64,000 nucleotides of DNA from Aurifilum marmelostoma (taxonomy: Eukaryota > Ascomycota > Sordariomycetes > Diaporthales > Cryphonectriaceae), in contig JAMXSV010000023.1 of the NCBI GenBank assembly GCA_027559495.1, positions 2,066,988 to 2,130,987 on the forward strand, in the 5' to 3' direction. The position numbers and the translations under genes were made by a program. The notes below the pieces were generated by a model that was given only the letters and a program-made list of their open reading frames with translations, did no database searches and was not told the DNA's origin. Positions 1 to 12,007 of this stretch are shown piece by piece. Position 1 is the first letter of the stretch, and every line of letters starts with the position of its first letter.

Positions 1-536
1 TCTGAAGCCGCTTTATGTCCGTGATCTGAAGCTGTGTGAAGAGCTGAGCTTAGTGGGCCCGGGCTCAGTGCTCGCAGCTGACAACGGTGGGTTGCTACAA
101 ACATTTCATTGACTACCCAGGCCGAAGCAGACAGAAATTTGCTGACATGCTGAAACCCTCCCGTGTGCAGTTGTCAAACCTGGAAATCCTCCATACTTGA
201 AGTATGTGAGGAGCACCGTCGACGAGAAACGTGAATGCTATCGAAAGGCGACAGCAGGGTCAGATCCTTTATCCCTGCCTAATCGATCCAAGCATAGCTA
301 CAAGATCGACGACGGCGGCGCGGTGTCAGAGGCAGACCTCTTTGGAAATCCGAACCTTGTCTATGCCAGCAAGTTCGTTGAAGGCTGGGAACCCAGTGGT
401 GTTCCGGTACGTGTGCCCTTTGTTTGCGCTTCTCTGTAGTCCCTCGATGTTTTTAACATGATGCTGTTTTGGTCTGCAGGATGCGGTGGAAATCACCAGA
501 TGCACTGGCGTTGAAGGATATTCGAATGGCGCTTGA
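1..536 (+). CDS. Catechol O-methyltransferase-like protein, C-terminal part (5' end outside window)
   Basis: Predicted exons <1..86, 171..406 and 480..536 encode the last 125 residues. The splices are in frame: GAC-AAC-G joins TT-GTC to give the motif LAADNVVKPG. This matches the catechol O-methyltransferase segment in which a conserved Asp-Asn pair binds Mg2+ just before a V-x-P-G turn. The preceding LYVRDLKLCEEL fits the helix before it. The family transfers a methyl group from S-adenosylmethionine to catechol hydroxyls. The C-terminus is VEITRCTGVEGYSNGA. The first intron (87-170) has a GCTGAC branch-like site. The Rossmann core and the first metal ligand lie left of the window, so completeness cannot be judged. 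Family assignment is by motif memory and fairly secure. Confidence 0.72.
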
Positions 537-967
537 GTAGTCTAGCAGAGAACTCTTATACTCATATACTCCTGGCCATCGTATATTTTTGCGCCTGTGT
601 GTCTCGAGGCGTCTCCATTGACGTCAGTAAACATTGCTCGTTTCCTGATGCTTCGGGAAGCGGCGAACAGCAGGCGAGCTGAACTTACGAGCAATGTCTA
701 CTCCTTCCAATTGGTGACTTCTCAGCATTCGGACCTTCCAGGTCAGCATGAAGCCAACTATGGATATTTCCTGTTCTGATACTTGTCTTTCGACTGTGCA
801 CTTTCTATTCAACGAGCCTGGGGATACACGCCCCTAGAGCAGTAACCAATTTTCGTTCACACTGGTCCTCTACTACATGTCCCGTATCCTGAATCATAAT
901 TAGTCTTTTCCTCGTATCTTGGTCATCGAATTATCACGACTTCTTCGGCTTATCACTTCACTTCAGC
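537..967. other. Intergenic, COMT 3' side to FAR promoter
   Basis: Short spacer between two same-strand genes. It must hold the COMT 3' UTR and the promoter of the reductase gene. A pyrimidine-rich stretch with several CTT/TCT runs lies just before the start at 968. No ORF with support. Confidence 0.6.
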
Positions 968-2410
968 ATGACTGTCCAAATTCCTGGAATCCAACAGGCC
1001 GCGCAAGCCAATGCCGCCATCTCGCCTATCGTCATCCTCGTCACCGGTGTGACAGGCTTCCTCGGCAAAGTCGTGCTCGAAGAACTGATCAGGAGGAAGA
1101 TCGATGGCTCCCTACGTTTTGACCAGCTCCTCGTCCTGATCCGACCGGCGTGCGGCAAGCTGCCTTCCGAACGGTTCTACAGCAAGGTCGTCGAGTCTCC
1201 ATGTTTCAAGGAGCTCCCACAAGACTGGCACAAGGAGGTCGTGGTCTTACCCGGTGACCTCATGGAGACGGGCTGCGCGATTGACTTGGAAACTCGGAGC
1301 AAATGGGCACAGAAAGTCACCCACATTGTCCACTGCGCAGGGTGTGTCGCTTTCGAGTCTTCTCTGGACGTACTGCTCGCCGAGAACATGACAGCGAGTG
1401 TCAATATTCTGGAATTGGCCCAGCAATGTTCCAATCTGCAGAGACTCATCCTTGTATCCACGGCCTACGTAACGCCGCACACAGAGGAGCCCATCTAGGA
1501 GCGGCTCGTCGTGCTGCCCCGGCCTGCGACGCAGATTCTCGAAGACCTACAAGAGAGACGCAAGAACCCTGACGAGATTCTTGCCGAAACCGGTCACCCA
1601 AACTATTACACCCTTGCGAAATGCCTAGCAGAGCATGTAGTCGCCTCGAAGATGGGTCATACTCCAATCACGATTGTGCGCCCTAGCATCATCTCTGCGA
1701 GCCTGCAGTATCCCTTTCCGGGCTGGATTGACAGCTTTGCAGCGCTGGCGGGTCCTATGTCGGCCTTCGCGCTCGGGGGTCTCAAGGTTCTCCATGGAGA
1801 CCCATCGACGATTCTCGATGTCGTGCCTGTGGACGAGGTGGCGAAATGCATTATCAATGAGGCGTTGGACTTGTCGTCATACGGAAGCTTCGATGTGGAG
1901 AACCTGAATGATACGTCCAAGATTGTTCATTGCGTTTCTACTATCAAGATGGGACCCAGCACGTGTAACCTGGTTTTCGAGACAATCAGATACTTCGCAC
2001 AACCCGGAAACGTCGTCTTGTATAAGCCCAAGGGATACTACGTTGGTATCAATGACGGTCTGTACTACTTCTACGAGTTCATCTTTCAGTATATTCCGGT
2101 AAAGCTTGCTGAGCTGGTTGCAATCCTGAGGCTGGACTGGGATGGCGCAGCCAGGGCACGGAAGACTCTGGCTCGCCTTGAACAGGTCGACACACACTTC
2201 CGTTATTTCGTGTCACATACATACGACTACCGTTGTGCAGTTCAAGTCTTGAGTGACAGATTCGACAAGACTGAGTATCTGAGGGTCGTGATGCGGGGTT
2301 TGAGACAAAATCTGCTCATTCCGTTGGTCGGAAAGATGAAGACGAGGCCTGGGCAGATACTCGTATCGCAGTCTTCTTCCAAGCAGAAGGCACCGGAAGT
2401 ATTGCTATGA
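968..2410 (+). pseudogene. Fatty acyl-CoA reductase-like (male-sterility/NAD-binding) gene with one in-frame TAG
   Basis: A single-exon reading frame of 480 codons is interrupted only by TAG at 1496-1498 (codon 177); the frame is the same on both sides. The N-terminus carries the NAD(P)-binding loop of extended SDR reductases, GVTGFLG (about residues 27-33). After the stop come the family's LVVLPRPA segment and the active-site YTLAK (Tyr214, Lys218). The C-terminal third resembles the FAR_C region (LDWDGAARARKTLARLEQ). Intact members reduce fatty acyl-CoA to alcohol or aldehyde with NADPH. No splice pair removes the TAG without deleting conserved sequence. Either it is a recent nonsense allele, a sequencing error, or a readthrough stop. 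Termination would leave only the nucleotide-binding part. CAG to TAG is the simplest origin. Confidence 0.75.
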
Positions 2411-3500
2411 AGTATAATTACCAAAGACAGTTGTTTGGGCCACAACCTTGGAACGGGAGGAGAGGTGCTGCTGCAGCATATTGTCATGCCCGGAAATTCT
2501 CTAATCAAGGGTGGGATTCTTTGTGATGATATCCGAACAGACCTATAAATCAGACGCGACAATATGATGATTACTGAAGACTGATTCAATATCTGGTGTC
2601 TATCAATAGAACCACACTAACAAAGGCTCTTGCATGTGAATGACCAAGAAATATACAGCTACAATATTAGCAGCTTCTAGCTCTTCGGAAGGCGTCCGTA
2701 TACTGTGAGACGTATCAATCTCCTCGTCCCCATCTATTACTCCATTATTTCTCATGATATACAGCCAATTAGATTCATTTCGAAATCAAGACGCTGCCTA
2801 GGCTTTCTTGCCCCACACGCAATAGCTTACATGGTAGGCGAGAAGGTCTTTAGATACACGCTGTCATGATTGGAAACCTGACAGTCAAGTATACTAGCTG
2901 ACCCAAAGTGTAGGCATACAGATCCTGGCATACGACCGCAAGTCACAAAATGAAGTATCTGGATATGGTCCGTGTTAAGAAAAGAACATGATGGCCATTG
3001 CAGAAAACTGGCCGAGTATATATCCCCCACATGACATGCTCTCTGGATGGCAAAGCAGAGCCATATAGTGTTTTGGATTTCTTAGTAATTCTAGTCATCC
3101 AAAAGCTCTTTCTGTCCAGCATTGAATGAGTGTCAAACGCTCTGTAGACCTACTGCTGCTGTTCAAATCACAACATAGAGTAAGCCATATATATACTGTT
3201 TCAGAACCGATCTTTGTGGTATGTTCTATCACTCGACCGATCTATATCGTCAATTTCCTGCTGACTATGCCGATAAAATCCAAATGTTCACCCATAGTTC
3301 GAGCAGAATATGCTACCCAGTAATGGGACGTTCTTTTCTCTTTTGAAAAGAGCAGCAATAAGAAACTGATTCCATGTCATGTTATCAATTGCTGAACAAA
3401 GTCCTCCACAGCGAAACGAAAGGGGTATGTAATGAGGAATATGCAAATGGGCACAAGCTTCATGTTAGGCTTGATTACCCAGCAGCCAGCAATCAGCTTT
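2411..3500. other. Intergenic between convergent genes
   Basis: This 1.1 kb separates the 3' ends of the reductase (+) and the transporter (-). It is AT-rich with many stops in all frames, as expected for 3' UTRs and terminators. No RNA gene or repeat seen. Confidence 0.6.
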
Positions 3501-5661
3501 TCAAATGTGCCATGGCTCCACGCCTTCTTTATTTCTCAATCTCCTGTTCAGGATGTAGTATTGCAGGTTCACGATGAGGGAGAATGCGAGAGCCGTGCCT
3601 ACAACTGCACAGAGGGAGTCCCACCCATGGGCAAACCAAGGCGCATCTGACGCCCGGAAAAGGTTGCTGCCGATGATTCCGGCGAGATTTGCGCACATGG
3701 TGACAGTTGCCAGGGAGACGGATCTCTCTTCGGGAGTGCTCGAATTCAGTGCTACCAAGGATGCATTGATGGGATCTAAGATGATAGAGATCAGCGGTCA
3801 CAATTCCGGCTCGCCTTATACGTTTATTCATTCGAGAATTTTCTTGGTGATGGTGACTTACACCAGCAGGCTGAAAAGGCGACCATGAATATAAGCATTG
3901 GGAGTCTGAGGTGCTTGTTGTCGACGTGGATGAGCTTGCGATTCGCGATCTAGAGGTATAATGAAATGTTGAGCAAGACTTTCCTTCACCTCCTCACTTG
4001 CGTTCTATCTTCTCGGGTAGCAAATGAGATAACCTACCGTGAAGGCGAGGAAGATGAAAAGACCGATCGACACCATCAAACCACGGCGGCGAGTTTTGTC
4101 ACTATTTATCCTGTGTCAGTATGCGTGTGAAGATAGCTTTTCTTGATGTAGAAGGCTCACGCAATATAGCCCCAGAGCAGGTTCATCGGTAACAGCATGA
4201 AACCTCCAATAGAGCACAGTGCATTGGCTGTAAGCAAGCCGTAGCCCATTTCCATGATCAGGTAAGGCGCATAAGCTCCCAGCGTCCAAGCGGGCGCGAT
4301 TCCAGCAAGAGGAATGATGATATGGGAAAAGAGTCTCCAGTTGGTGATCTAGCAAAGAGGACCCGTGTCAATATGAGAATCTCTCTCGTCCACGATGTGG
4401 AACTCACTGTTCGCCGAATCTCAAACCAGCTCACGTGCAGCCGCCCCTGAGCCTTAGCAGGGTCGTCAATCAAGACCCGGCTAGTCATGATTCGCGAGTC
4501 TCTCTCGTTAAACCAACGGATACCTAGTAGTGAGACAGGATGGTCGGGTGACTTTGGAAAGATGATGGCAAAGTAGACGCCAGTGGCAAGCGTCCACACT
4601 CCTTCAATCTGGTGAAAATGTCTGTCAGCACCACCGTGTTGAGAGTTCAGAGATGCCTTACTTACAATGAAAAGCCATTGCCAACCATAAAATCCCCGTG
4701 CACCGTCGAGGCGCAGACTGTGCATGTCTTTATTAGTATTGAGATCCAAGCAAGTCGAATTCCACGCAGACATACATGCCAGAGGCCAGGAGGCCTGATA
4801 TCGCGGTCGCCAGGTTATTCCCAAAGAAGTAAATAGCATATCTCTTGCTAATCTCAGACTTCTTGTACCATCTTGACAAAGTATAGAGACCGGCAGGTAT
4901 GAATCCGGATTCGCACAGCCTGTAGCCTGATGTCAGTTCCAAGACCTCCCCAAGCCATCAGACTAGGGTCCGATAACAGGGTGATACGAGAAATGAATTG
5001 GTAACGAATAGTTCAGCATAGCACATACCCAAGAAGCGTTCGCGTTGCGAAGAAGGCCTGGCGGCCATGCTGCCAAGCTTGGAATGTAGATACTAGGCCA
5101 AAGGCAAATATTTGTGCCACAACCCAGATCGTTGGTCCAATCCGATAGAGGATCAAATTGCTTGGTATCTGCATTTCTTGTCAGATCGCGGCGCCTTGGG
5201 TGATCGTGAAGCAAACAAGGAAGATTCCTACTTGAAGAACGACAGTCCCAACCGAGAACAGAGTGTTGCCGGTGTTATACTGATTCTGAGTTATGCCTAC
5301 GTCGAGGGCAAAACCATCTGTGTATGCCGCTCCTCTGTTTTCTGGTCGTCAATTTCGGACGTTCGGCATTTCGTTACCATTGACCGGGGGTCTTACATGT
5401 TGCCTCTGTCAAGCTGAAGAGCAAGAAAAGCGAACACTAGAGGAGGTAGGATGATCCAGTCAAGTCTGCAGACAAATTACGTCAGCTTGTACCGACCTTT
5501 TTCAAAGGTAAGCTTGGTGATCACTCTGAAACTCACTTTCGCACCAGTCTCTGCTCTTCTTCTGGTGACCAATCGATGCCGTCTCCATCTCGGGCTTCCT
5601 TGTTGCTGGCGCTTGTTTGACTTGAGGCCGCCGCCACCTCCAGATCCTTTTCCTCGGACAT
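3501..5661 (-). CDS. MFS transporter, Dal5/allantoate permease (anion:cation symporter) family
   Basis: Eleven predicted exons on the minus strand (5661-5537, 5465-5397, 5334-5232, 5168-5029, 4919-4776, 4717-4666, 4608-4408, 4348-4161, 4110-4038, 3949-3862, 3775-3501) join in frame to 485 residues. The start MSEEKDLEVAAASSQ is followed by a cytosolic tail ending WSPEEEQRLVRKLDW, then helix 1 and LDRGNIGAAYTD, the usual helix-1/loop signature of this family. Further typical blocks are GITQNQYNTGNTLFSVG, SNLILYRIGP, RWYKKSEISKRYAIYFFGN and the C-terminal NPINAS-like CWYPINASLVALN. The family imports small carboxylates, ureides, vitamins or peptides with protons across the plasma membrane; the substrate cannot be read from sequence. 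All splice borders are GT..AG. No lesion found. Confidence 0.88.
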
Positions 5662-8600
5662 TGTTACACTTCAACTATCATGTAACAGCTCACGGACTCG
5701 AGAATGACTGTGGTAGAGATGGACTTGTCGTATTGTAAGATGGAGATGTACCGTAGGCCTGTTTAGATCGGAACTCTTGCGGGATTATTATTGCCATGCA
5801 ACCTTTGGCCAAGAAGAGGGCGGGCTTGCCTCTTGTTATATGAACAGCACACCACTAACCCCAGTCACAAGTTGCTCCAACTACAATGGAAGCGGTCCAT
5901 AACACCGGCATCACGCCTTCTCAGAGAGACAAGGAGAAAGTGATGGGGTCCCCACCCTATCCCCGGTGGTTGTGGCACCTGCAGGTCCAGATGGTGCACC
6001 GGGTTCAGAGGTGCCGAAAAGGCATGTGAGCTTCCTCCCGCCCATTGAGCCTGCGTTCAGCGACAATGAGGACAAATCGGGATGCTGAAAGCTGCCCAGC
6101 GGGGGTAACCACACCCAGGTCAGCATCCATGTCGTGTGACCAGACCTATCGTGTACTGAGACCTAGGTGCGGGCAAGGGCATGATGGTGGGTTGAGAGCA
6201 ATGTAGATTAGGGTTTCGTGCTCGGAATATGTCTTCAATGGCAAGGGTCCTTGCTGCATATGCACGACATACTCGAATAGGGGTTTGAACTCGAGCCGTT
6301 TCTGGAATGGGACTTGCTCCGTATCGATTTCTGGTCAATCACGGCAGGGGATTTGTCAATTTGTTTTCGAGTGGCACACTGATTTGCGCATAGGTTGAAA
6401 GCCCCGCTCAGTCCATTGACAGCTAGCCAGCCTGGGCGCCGGGGAGATAGGAGGGCACAGGCGATTTTGTCATTTCTTCCCAACTTGTCGTCATCCTCAA
6501 CGGCCTCTATAACAACCGGTCTCTTGGATTCACTTGGAGGGTTGAAGAGATGCAATGTCTAGTTCGTATTGCGCTTTTGCCTCAGAGTGGTATTCATTGC
6601 AGGACAGGTGGGCGGAATGAATGGAGAGACTATGCCAAGTTGCTCCTGTTGTGGCTTTATATCGCGCATTGCGGCTCTCTCCGCCTGCGTGAGTTTAAAT
6701 CTCGACCTTCCACATTGAGATGATGTGCAGACAGCAATGCACTCTTTTATCTCCAATTCCAGCGCACCTTCGGGATGCGTTCGTCGGTAGATCTGGGAGT
6801 TGCATATCCACAGAGGCCGCCAAAGTCACCTTCCTAATTCAGACTTATAGCAGGCCAAACAACCAAATGGCTGTGTTTCACTGTAACGCTTGGGTGTCGG
6901 GCTTAGGCGATGACCGCCATTATGTTCTGTTAGATCTCAGAGTTCTCAGATTTCTCAGACAATGTCAATGAAAACTTGCGCAGAACAGTGCCTTTGCAAG
7001 GCGCCTCCGAGACAGATTGAGAGCACGCGCTATAGATAGGAAGTTGAAAATCACCAGGCAGCTTTTTGCATCCTTGCCATCAGTCAGATCCCTGATAGCC
7101 CAACTCAGTCCCTTTAGAGAAGGTCTTTAGATCGCCAGCGCGCACACCGCGCACATCGACCACGGGCAAGCCTCTCGCCGCATACGTGCTCGGTCTAGCT
7201 TAGCTGGCGTCGATTTACTTGACATTTTTGCCACGCATTGTATCACGGCGCCGTTCAGAGCCAGGTCTGTCCCGAAGTTCCACCACACCCGAGGCCTATC
7301 GTTGCATCCGGCACCTGAGCAGGCCCCATATCTGCATCACACAATTGCATACCTGCTTCTGGGTAGCCTTCGCACCCTCGTTTCAAGCGCGCATATCGAC
7401 GCCCTGATTTCATATCGTTCTCCGACAGATCATGTGGTCTGTGCTTGAAGAGGAGGTTGCTTGCCCGATAGGGTGACATCAAATGTCAGAGTCATGCCGA
7501 ACATTGGCCGCAAGCGATTGACATCCCACGGCCTCTTTGCAAATTTTCGGACTCGTACATGCAGAATTGTGCCAGGGCAACATACTGATCGCGGCCACCG
7601 TACTTGTGAAATTACACGAAGACTTGGTGTAAGCTGATTATGTTGATGTCGTTGGGTTCCCAAGGGTTCTCATCCCGTGCTTCATTACGTATAAGTGGCG
7701 GATAACATGGCAAGTTGCGCAAAGCATGTATTTGCAATCACGGATCAGACAATGAGACCCCTCAAGCCAGAAGTCGGTGATTATATTCCGGTTGAGCACA
7801 CCTTGTATCGAATCATGATGCCCACGCAGGAATCTGATTGCTAGGCCTGACTTCAAGGTATTGATTGGTAATTACCCATTCGGCCGCAATTATAGACATA
7901 GATTGGACTTGGAGTTCACAAAAGAGAATCGCTCTTCATTGTAGCCCTGGGCGTATGGAGACTTGACGCCAAGAGGCATTTTCAAAGACACGGTATGTAG
8001 CATCTCAGCAATATATATTCTTATGAATCGGTATTAGTCTCGCTTATTCCTGCTTCGGCAGACATATGATCTTCCCACCAGAGAAGCATCCCATGCCATC
8101 GCCATACACCTCCAATCCAAACAAGGAAGCAACCCAACCCATGTACTAAGGCCTGTTGAGCGAGTTCCTGGTTCCCTTGTTTTTGTTTTCAGCTACAACC
8201 CAACGGGTATCTCTCAGAGTCTGCCTGTCTTAATGCCTGCGATATCGGGCGTCAATCTCACAAGCGAAACAGTGAGGCTCACCCCAGCGCAACGAGAACT
8301 CTTTGCCGGAGTCCTGAGAAAATTCGATGGCTCGGACGGCCGCATTGTTCGCTAGAGTTGGCATGCATGCACGCGATCACAAAATCTTGACCATGTATCA
8401 CAAGATTGTCCCGATCACCACGGCAAGCTCTGGGGAAGAGACCGGAAATACAACCCGGAAACCGACGGCAGTGTCCATCAACTCACCACCTTGTCTGGTG
8501 GTATGGGGCGTTGAGACGGTACTTGCCGATTTATCCCATATCCTTGTTGGACAGATGATTCAGTGAGTCAGCTGACGGAACATTGGGATGCTTTGGACCC

Positions 8601-9708
8601 AATATTTCTTCTGATTCCTAGTCATGGCGATGAGCTTCTAGGAGGAGAGGGATAGGGCAAGGGTTCCTCAACTTTCTCAACGTAATGGTATTCCCAGGAC
8701 GACATACGATGGTCGCATCGAGGTTATTTTGTGTCGTCAGAATCTCTACTACAATACCCTACTAGCGGCCAGCGTCGTCGTAGCGGATGCGTCAGACCGG
8801 GCCCACAAGCCAGATGACGAGAGCTCTATGCCGACGGTTCAATGTGTTTTTAAACCCCGGGAGGCTGATGGCATCCATGGGAAGCGACATGATGAGTTAG
8901 CGGTCTTGTTTTGAATACTTCGTATCTCAAATGCCCCGGTGGCTTTGAGCACAGTGGGTGCAGATACACGTAGCGGGGAGCACGTCGATACTCACGGACC
9001 ATAATACTCCCAGGGAAGATCTCACTGGGGATTGTGAGTGAAGCTATACTTCTGATATGACTTGGCGCCTCAACTAATTAGGAGCTGCGGGCCTCAGTAC
9101 CTATTGAGAAGGTCTGACTTAGCATGCTCTTTGAGATCGGTTTTGATTCTGCGTTCATTGACTTAACTCGGAACAAGAGACTACCAGGGCAAGGAATATT
9201 CTCTCAACACTGCGAGGAAAGTATTGGGCTACCAACTTATATATGTGTGTGTTTAGAGATAATATGACAGATATTATGGTTAGAGTTTTCGTGGGCGAAA
9301 CTATATCTCAGCCTCTGCCAAGCTGTTATTCCTTGTGCTCTGCCTAGGTATGGAATTGACTCTGCCTAAAGTATCTACCCTATATCAACATCTCTAAGCA
9401 GCATCAGGAAATCCAAACCAACAACACAACTTCAAGCAGTATCGAGCTCTAGATCATATTATAGTAGGATCTGTTAATGCTTTAGTACTATAATTAGCCA
9501 CTTTCAGGGTAAGGGTTTCCAAGGCATTGCTATCACTCACCAAATGACGTAGACGTCGACTCTAGTCACTTTCCTCAGCCTTCCTATGAAAACCAATCAT
9601 TGAAAGAAACAACTCTTGTCGTCTGATTTCTTCTGCAATGGGCCCAAACACTGAACCAATACCTGATGCAAAGTCTCTGTTCACCTTTCTCTGTCAAATT
9701 TGTGCGCC
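5662..9708. other. 4-kb stretch without a supportable gene
   Basis: No ORF here shows a recognisable domain or a consistent exon series. Open stretches at 6235-6555 (-), 7219-7407 (+) and 8327-8566 (+) are short and lack family motifs. Base composition is ordinary, so it does not look like a heavily mutated repeat. A short tract at about 8190-8350 reads open in one frame but leads nowhere. The 3' end carries the promoter and leader of the lipase gene at 9709. Confidence 0.5.
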
Positions 9709-11520
9709 ATGCGTGATTCAGATGAGATTTCCATATCATCTTTGGGGTTTGAGGACGAGACTCTGTTCCAGCAGGGTGGACAGGCCACAACGCCAAAGTG
9801 GATGCGTTGGTCAGCATCCGGCCCATCATCATCATCATTACGATTCAAGAAGGCACATGGTGTTCTGACAGCCCTCGCGAGCAGATGCGGCCACTTGTTG
9901 GCCTTCTTCTTCCGTCCTCGTCTCACAATCCGCTACGTCCTCGTTACCTGCTTCACTCTCTATTTATTCTATTGCTTGCTTCTCTCACGCCCACCGTTTG
10001 CATCAACACTCCCAGGATACACAGGACCTTATGGTGTCGGTGCCCTGGATATCGAGGTGCCGCTCCCGACACCCCGCCGTGTCAGTGGGATTACCAACAA
10101 GGAGGATGGCCAGCCTGCGTTCGAAGTCGAGACGGTGTTGTTCACGCTCTACTACCCTACTCAACAGAGAAGTAGCAGAAGCAAACGTGAAGAGGAGCTA
10201 TACTGGATTCCCAAGCCCATATCAATGACAGCAAAAGGCTATGCGCGCTTTATAGGGATGGACAATGTCCTCGTTCGCAACCTATTCACATTTGCCGTGT
10301 GGATGACTGTAGGGGGTATCAGGATTCCAGCCCAGGTTGGCGCTCCTCTGCTCCCGCCGGACGCCCTCCTCCGCTATGGCAACTCAACAGCAGATTTGAT
10401 GTCACAAAGGGGAGAAAACGGTAACACTGAGGATCAATCGATGCCCGTCATGATCTTCTCCCACGGGATGGCCTCTTCACGCACAGACTACACGTCCTAC
10501 CTCGGTGAGGTCGCCTCTCGCGGCATCGTCGTGGCAGCCATTGAACACCGCGACGGCTCCAGCCCGGCATCTGCTATCACTATGCTTAAAGAAGAGACAG
10601 CTGAGATAAAGGCTAAATGGAAGTACACTCTCCGCCTCGAGGATCTTGACCCGGCTTCCTATGATAATAACGGTGTGAGCGATGAGTTGGACACGGCGGC
10701 ATTGAAGGAAGCCCAGCTCTCCTTCCGTGAAGCTGAGATCGAGGCTGTCGTTGACGTCCTCCGCCAGCTCACCACATCCCCCTCGGCCGCCGAGGATATC
10801 GCCTCCAGGAACTCCCGCCACCCACACCACACGTCGCCAAATTTTCTGTCGTCCTTTGCCGGGCGGCTCAATATCGCGGACATGACCGTCGCCGGCCACT
10901 CATACGGCGCAACAGGTGTCCTCCGTGCTCTTCGCTCGGGACCAACACACGAGAGGCCATTCGGCGCCGCTGTCGTACTCGACCCGGGCAAGAGCAGTGG
11001 GCCTTTGAACGACATAATCTCCGTCCCCATACTTATCTGCCAGAGTTCCTCATGGAGCCGGCCTGGCCCTAGCCTCTTTTATGGACGGCCGCATTTTGAG
11101 GTCGTTCGTGACATTGTCGAGAAGCTCAACAATGAACACCCTGGACCATGTGATGGAGGAAACTCATCTGCTGGCGAGAAGAGGACGGACGACAAGACAA
11201 CGGCGTGTCGCGCTAAGGGTTGGTTTCTGACCTCCTTGGGTACCACGCACCCTTCTGTGACTGATGCGCCTCTTCTGGAGCCGCTTCTGCTCTCGTGGAC
11301 CACTGGCTCGACTATGGGCGCGCAGGACGGCATACGACAGTATGTCGACCTCACACGGGACTTTGTGACGTATCAGGGCACTGCATCTCGGCTGGGGCTG
11401 TTGGCCTTGCGTGGCAGGGAAGAGAACGGTGTGGTGAGCAGGGAATATGACCCAAAACACAACGAGGGTATACCGCAGAAGTGGAGAGGTTACTGGCAGA
11501 TACATGTTGCGCCGGATTAG
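9709..11520 (+). CDS. Platelet-activating-factor acetylhydrolase (PAF-AH isoform II)-like membrane-anchored lipase
   Basis: One intronless ORF of 603 residues; the first in-frame ATG is at 9709 (MRDSDEISISS). A hydrophobic segment at about residues 72-94 (YVLVTCFTLYLFYCLLLS) suggests a signal anchor after a cytosolic tail. The oxyanion-side strand VMIFSHGMASSRTDY and the nucleophile elbow AGHSYGATG (Ser398) mark an alpha/beta hydrolase. VLDPGKSS supplies a likely catalytic Asp, and a TSLGTTHPSVTD segment a likely His. PAF-AH family enzymes cleave short or oxidised sn-2 acyl chains from phospholipids. The length is greater than animal plasma PAF-AH because of the N-terminal tail and loop insertions. 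Its 3' end faces SET9 across 487 bases. Confidence 0.85.
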   Translation: MRDSDEISISSLGFEDETLFQQGGQATTPKWMRWSASGPSSSSLRFKKAHGVLTALASRCGHLLAFFFRPRLTIRYVLVTCFTLYLFYCLLLSRPPFASTLPGYTGPYGVGALDIEVPLPTPRRVSGITNKEDGQPAFEVETVLFTLYYPTQQRSSRSKREEELYWIPKPISMTAKGYARFIGMDNVLVRNLFTFAVWMTVGGIRIPAQVGAPLLPPDALLRYGNSTADLMSQRGENGNTEDQSMPVMIFSHGMASSRTDYTSYLGEVASRGIVVAAIEHRDGSSPASAITMLKEETAEIKAKWKYTLRLEDLDPASYDNNGVSDELDTAALKEAQLSFREAEIEAVVDVLRQLTTSPSAAEDIASRNSRHPHHTSPNFLSSFAGRLNIADMTVAGHSYGATGVLRALRSGPTHERPFGAAVVLDPGKSSGPLNDIISVPILICQSSSWSRPGPSLFYGRPHFEVVRDIVEKLNNEHPGPCDGGNSSAGEKRTDDKTTACRAKGWFLTSLGTTHPSVTDAPLLEPLLLSWTTGSTMGAQDGIRQYVDLTRDFVTYQGTASRLGLLALRGREENGVVSREYDPKHNEGIPQKWRGYWQIHVAPD

Positions 11521-12007
11521 ATGCTGTCGAGAGAACGAAAGGACTTGGTGAGTAAGAGTCACTCACGACGGCGTCGCACAGAGTGGAGTTCCGTCATGCG
11601 TCGAGACCCCACGTCCGCACATCAGTAGTAGCATATGTCGAACTTATTTATATCTTGTTTGTATTTCTGTATTACCCAAAATCATCTTGTGAGCCCTTTA
11701 CGCTTGACCCCTCCGGACAACCTTGTGTTTTGCTATAGTCAGGACCCGCTCCGGGTGTCTTGCTTAGCATCCTCTCTCCGGAGGTCTGAGGTGGTGCGGA
11801 TTTGTACTGAATGATGATATTGTACAGTTGTCTGTTTGCATTTCCTGAGGGACATCACCCTCGAGGTAAACCTTCTTCTGATTGCGTGAGCATCTCAGGA
11901 TGCTGAAGGTCTCTCGACTTGACCGATTTTGTGTCTGTGTTGCGACCGCAAAGATTTGATCCGTTCGAGGCCCACATCCCGTCCATCCCGCCGGTTCAAT
12001 GTGCTCC
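11521..12007. other. Intergenic between convergent genes
   Basis: Shared 3' region of the lipase (+) and SET9 (-). An AT-rich patch at 11636-11690 (ATTTATATCTTGTTTG) may serve polyadenylation. No gene seen. Confidence 0.55.

Noticed and set aside
1..5661. COMT, FAR-like and MFS genes as a biosynthetic gene cluster
   Set aside because: No backbone synthase or regulator in view, and the reductase is broken; the left part is cut by the window edge.
8190..8350. Open tract in the 5.7-9.7 kb desert suggesting an eroded gene
   Set aside because: About 55 codons with no motif and no continuation; cannot be told from chance.
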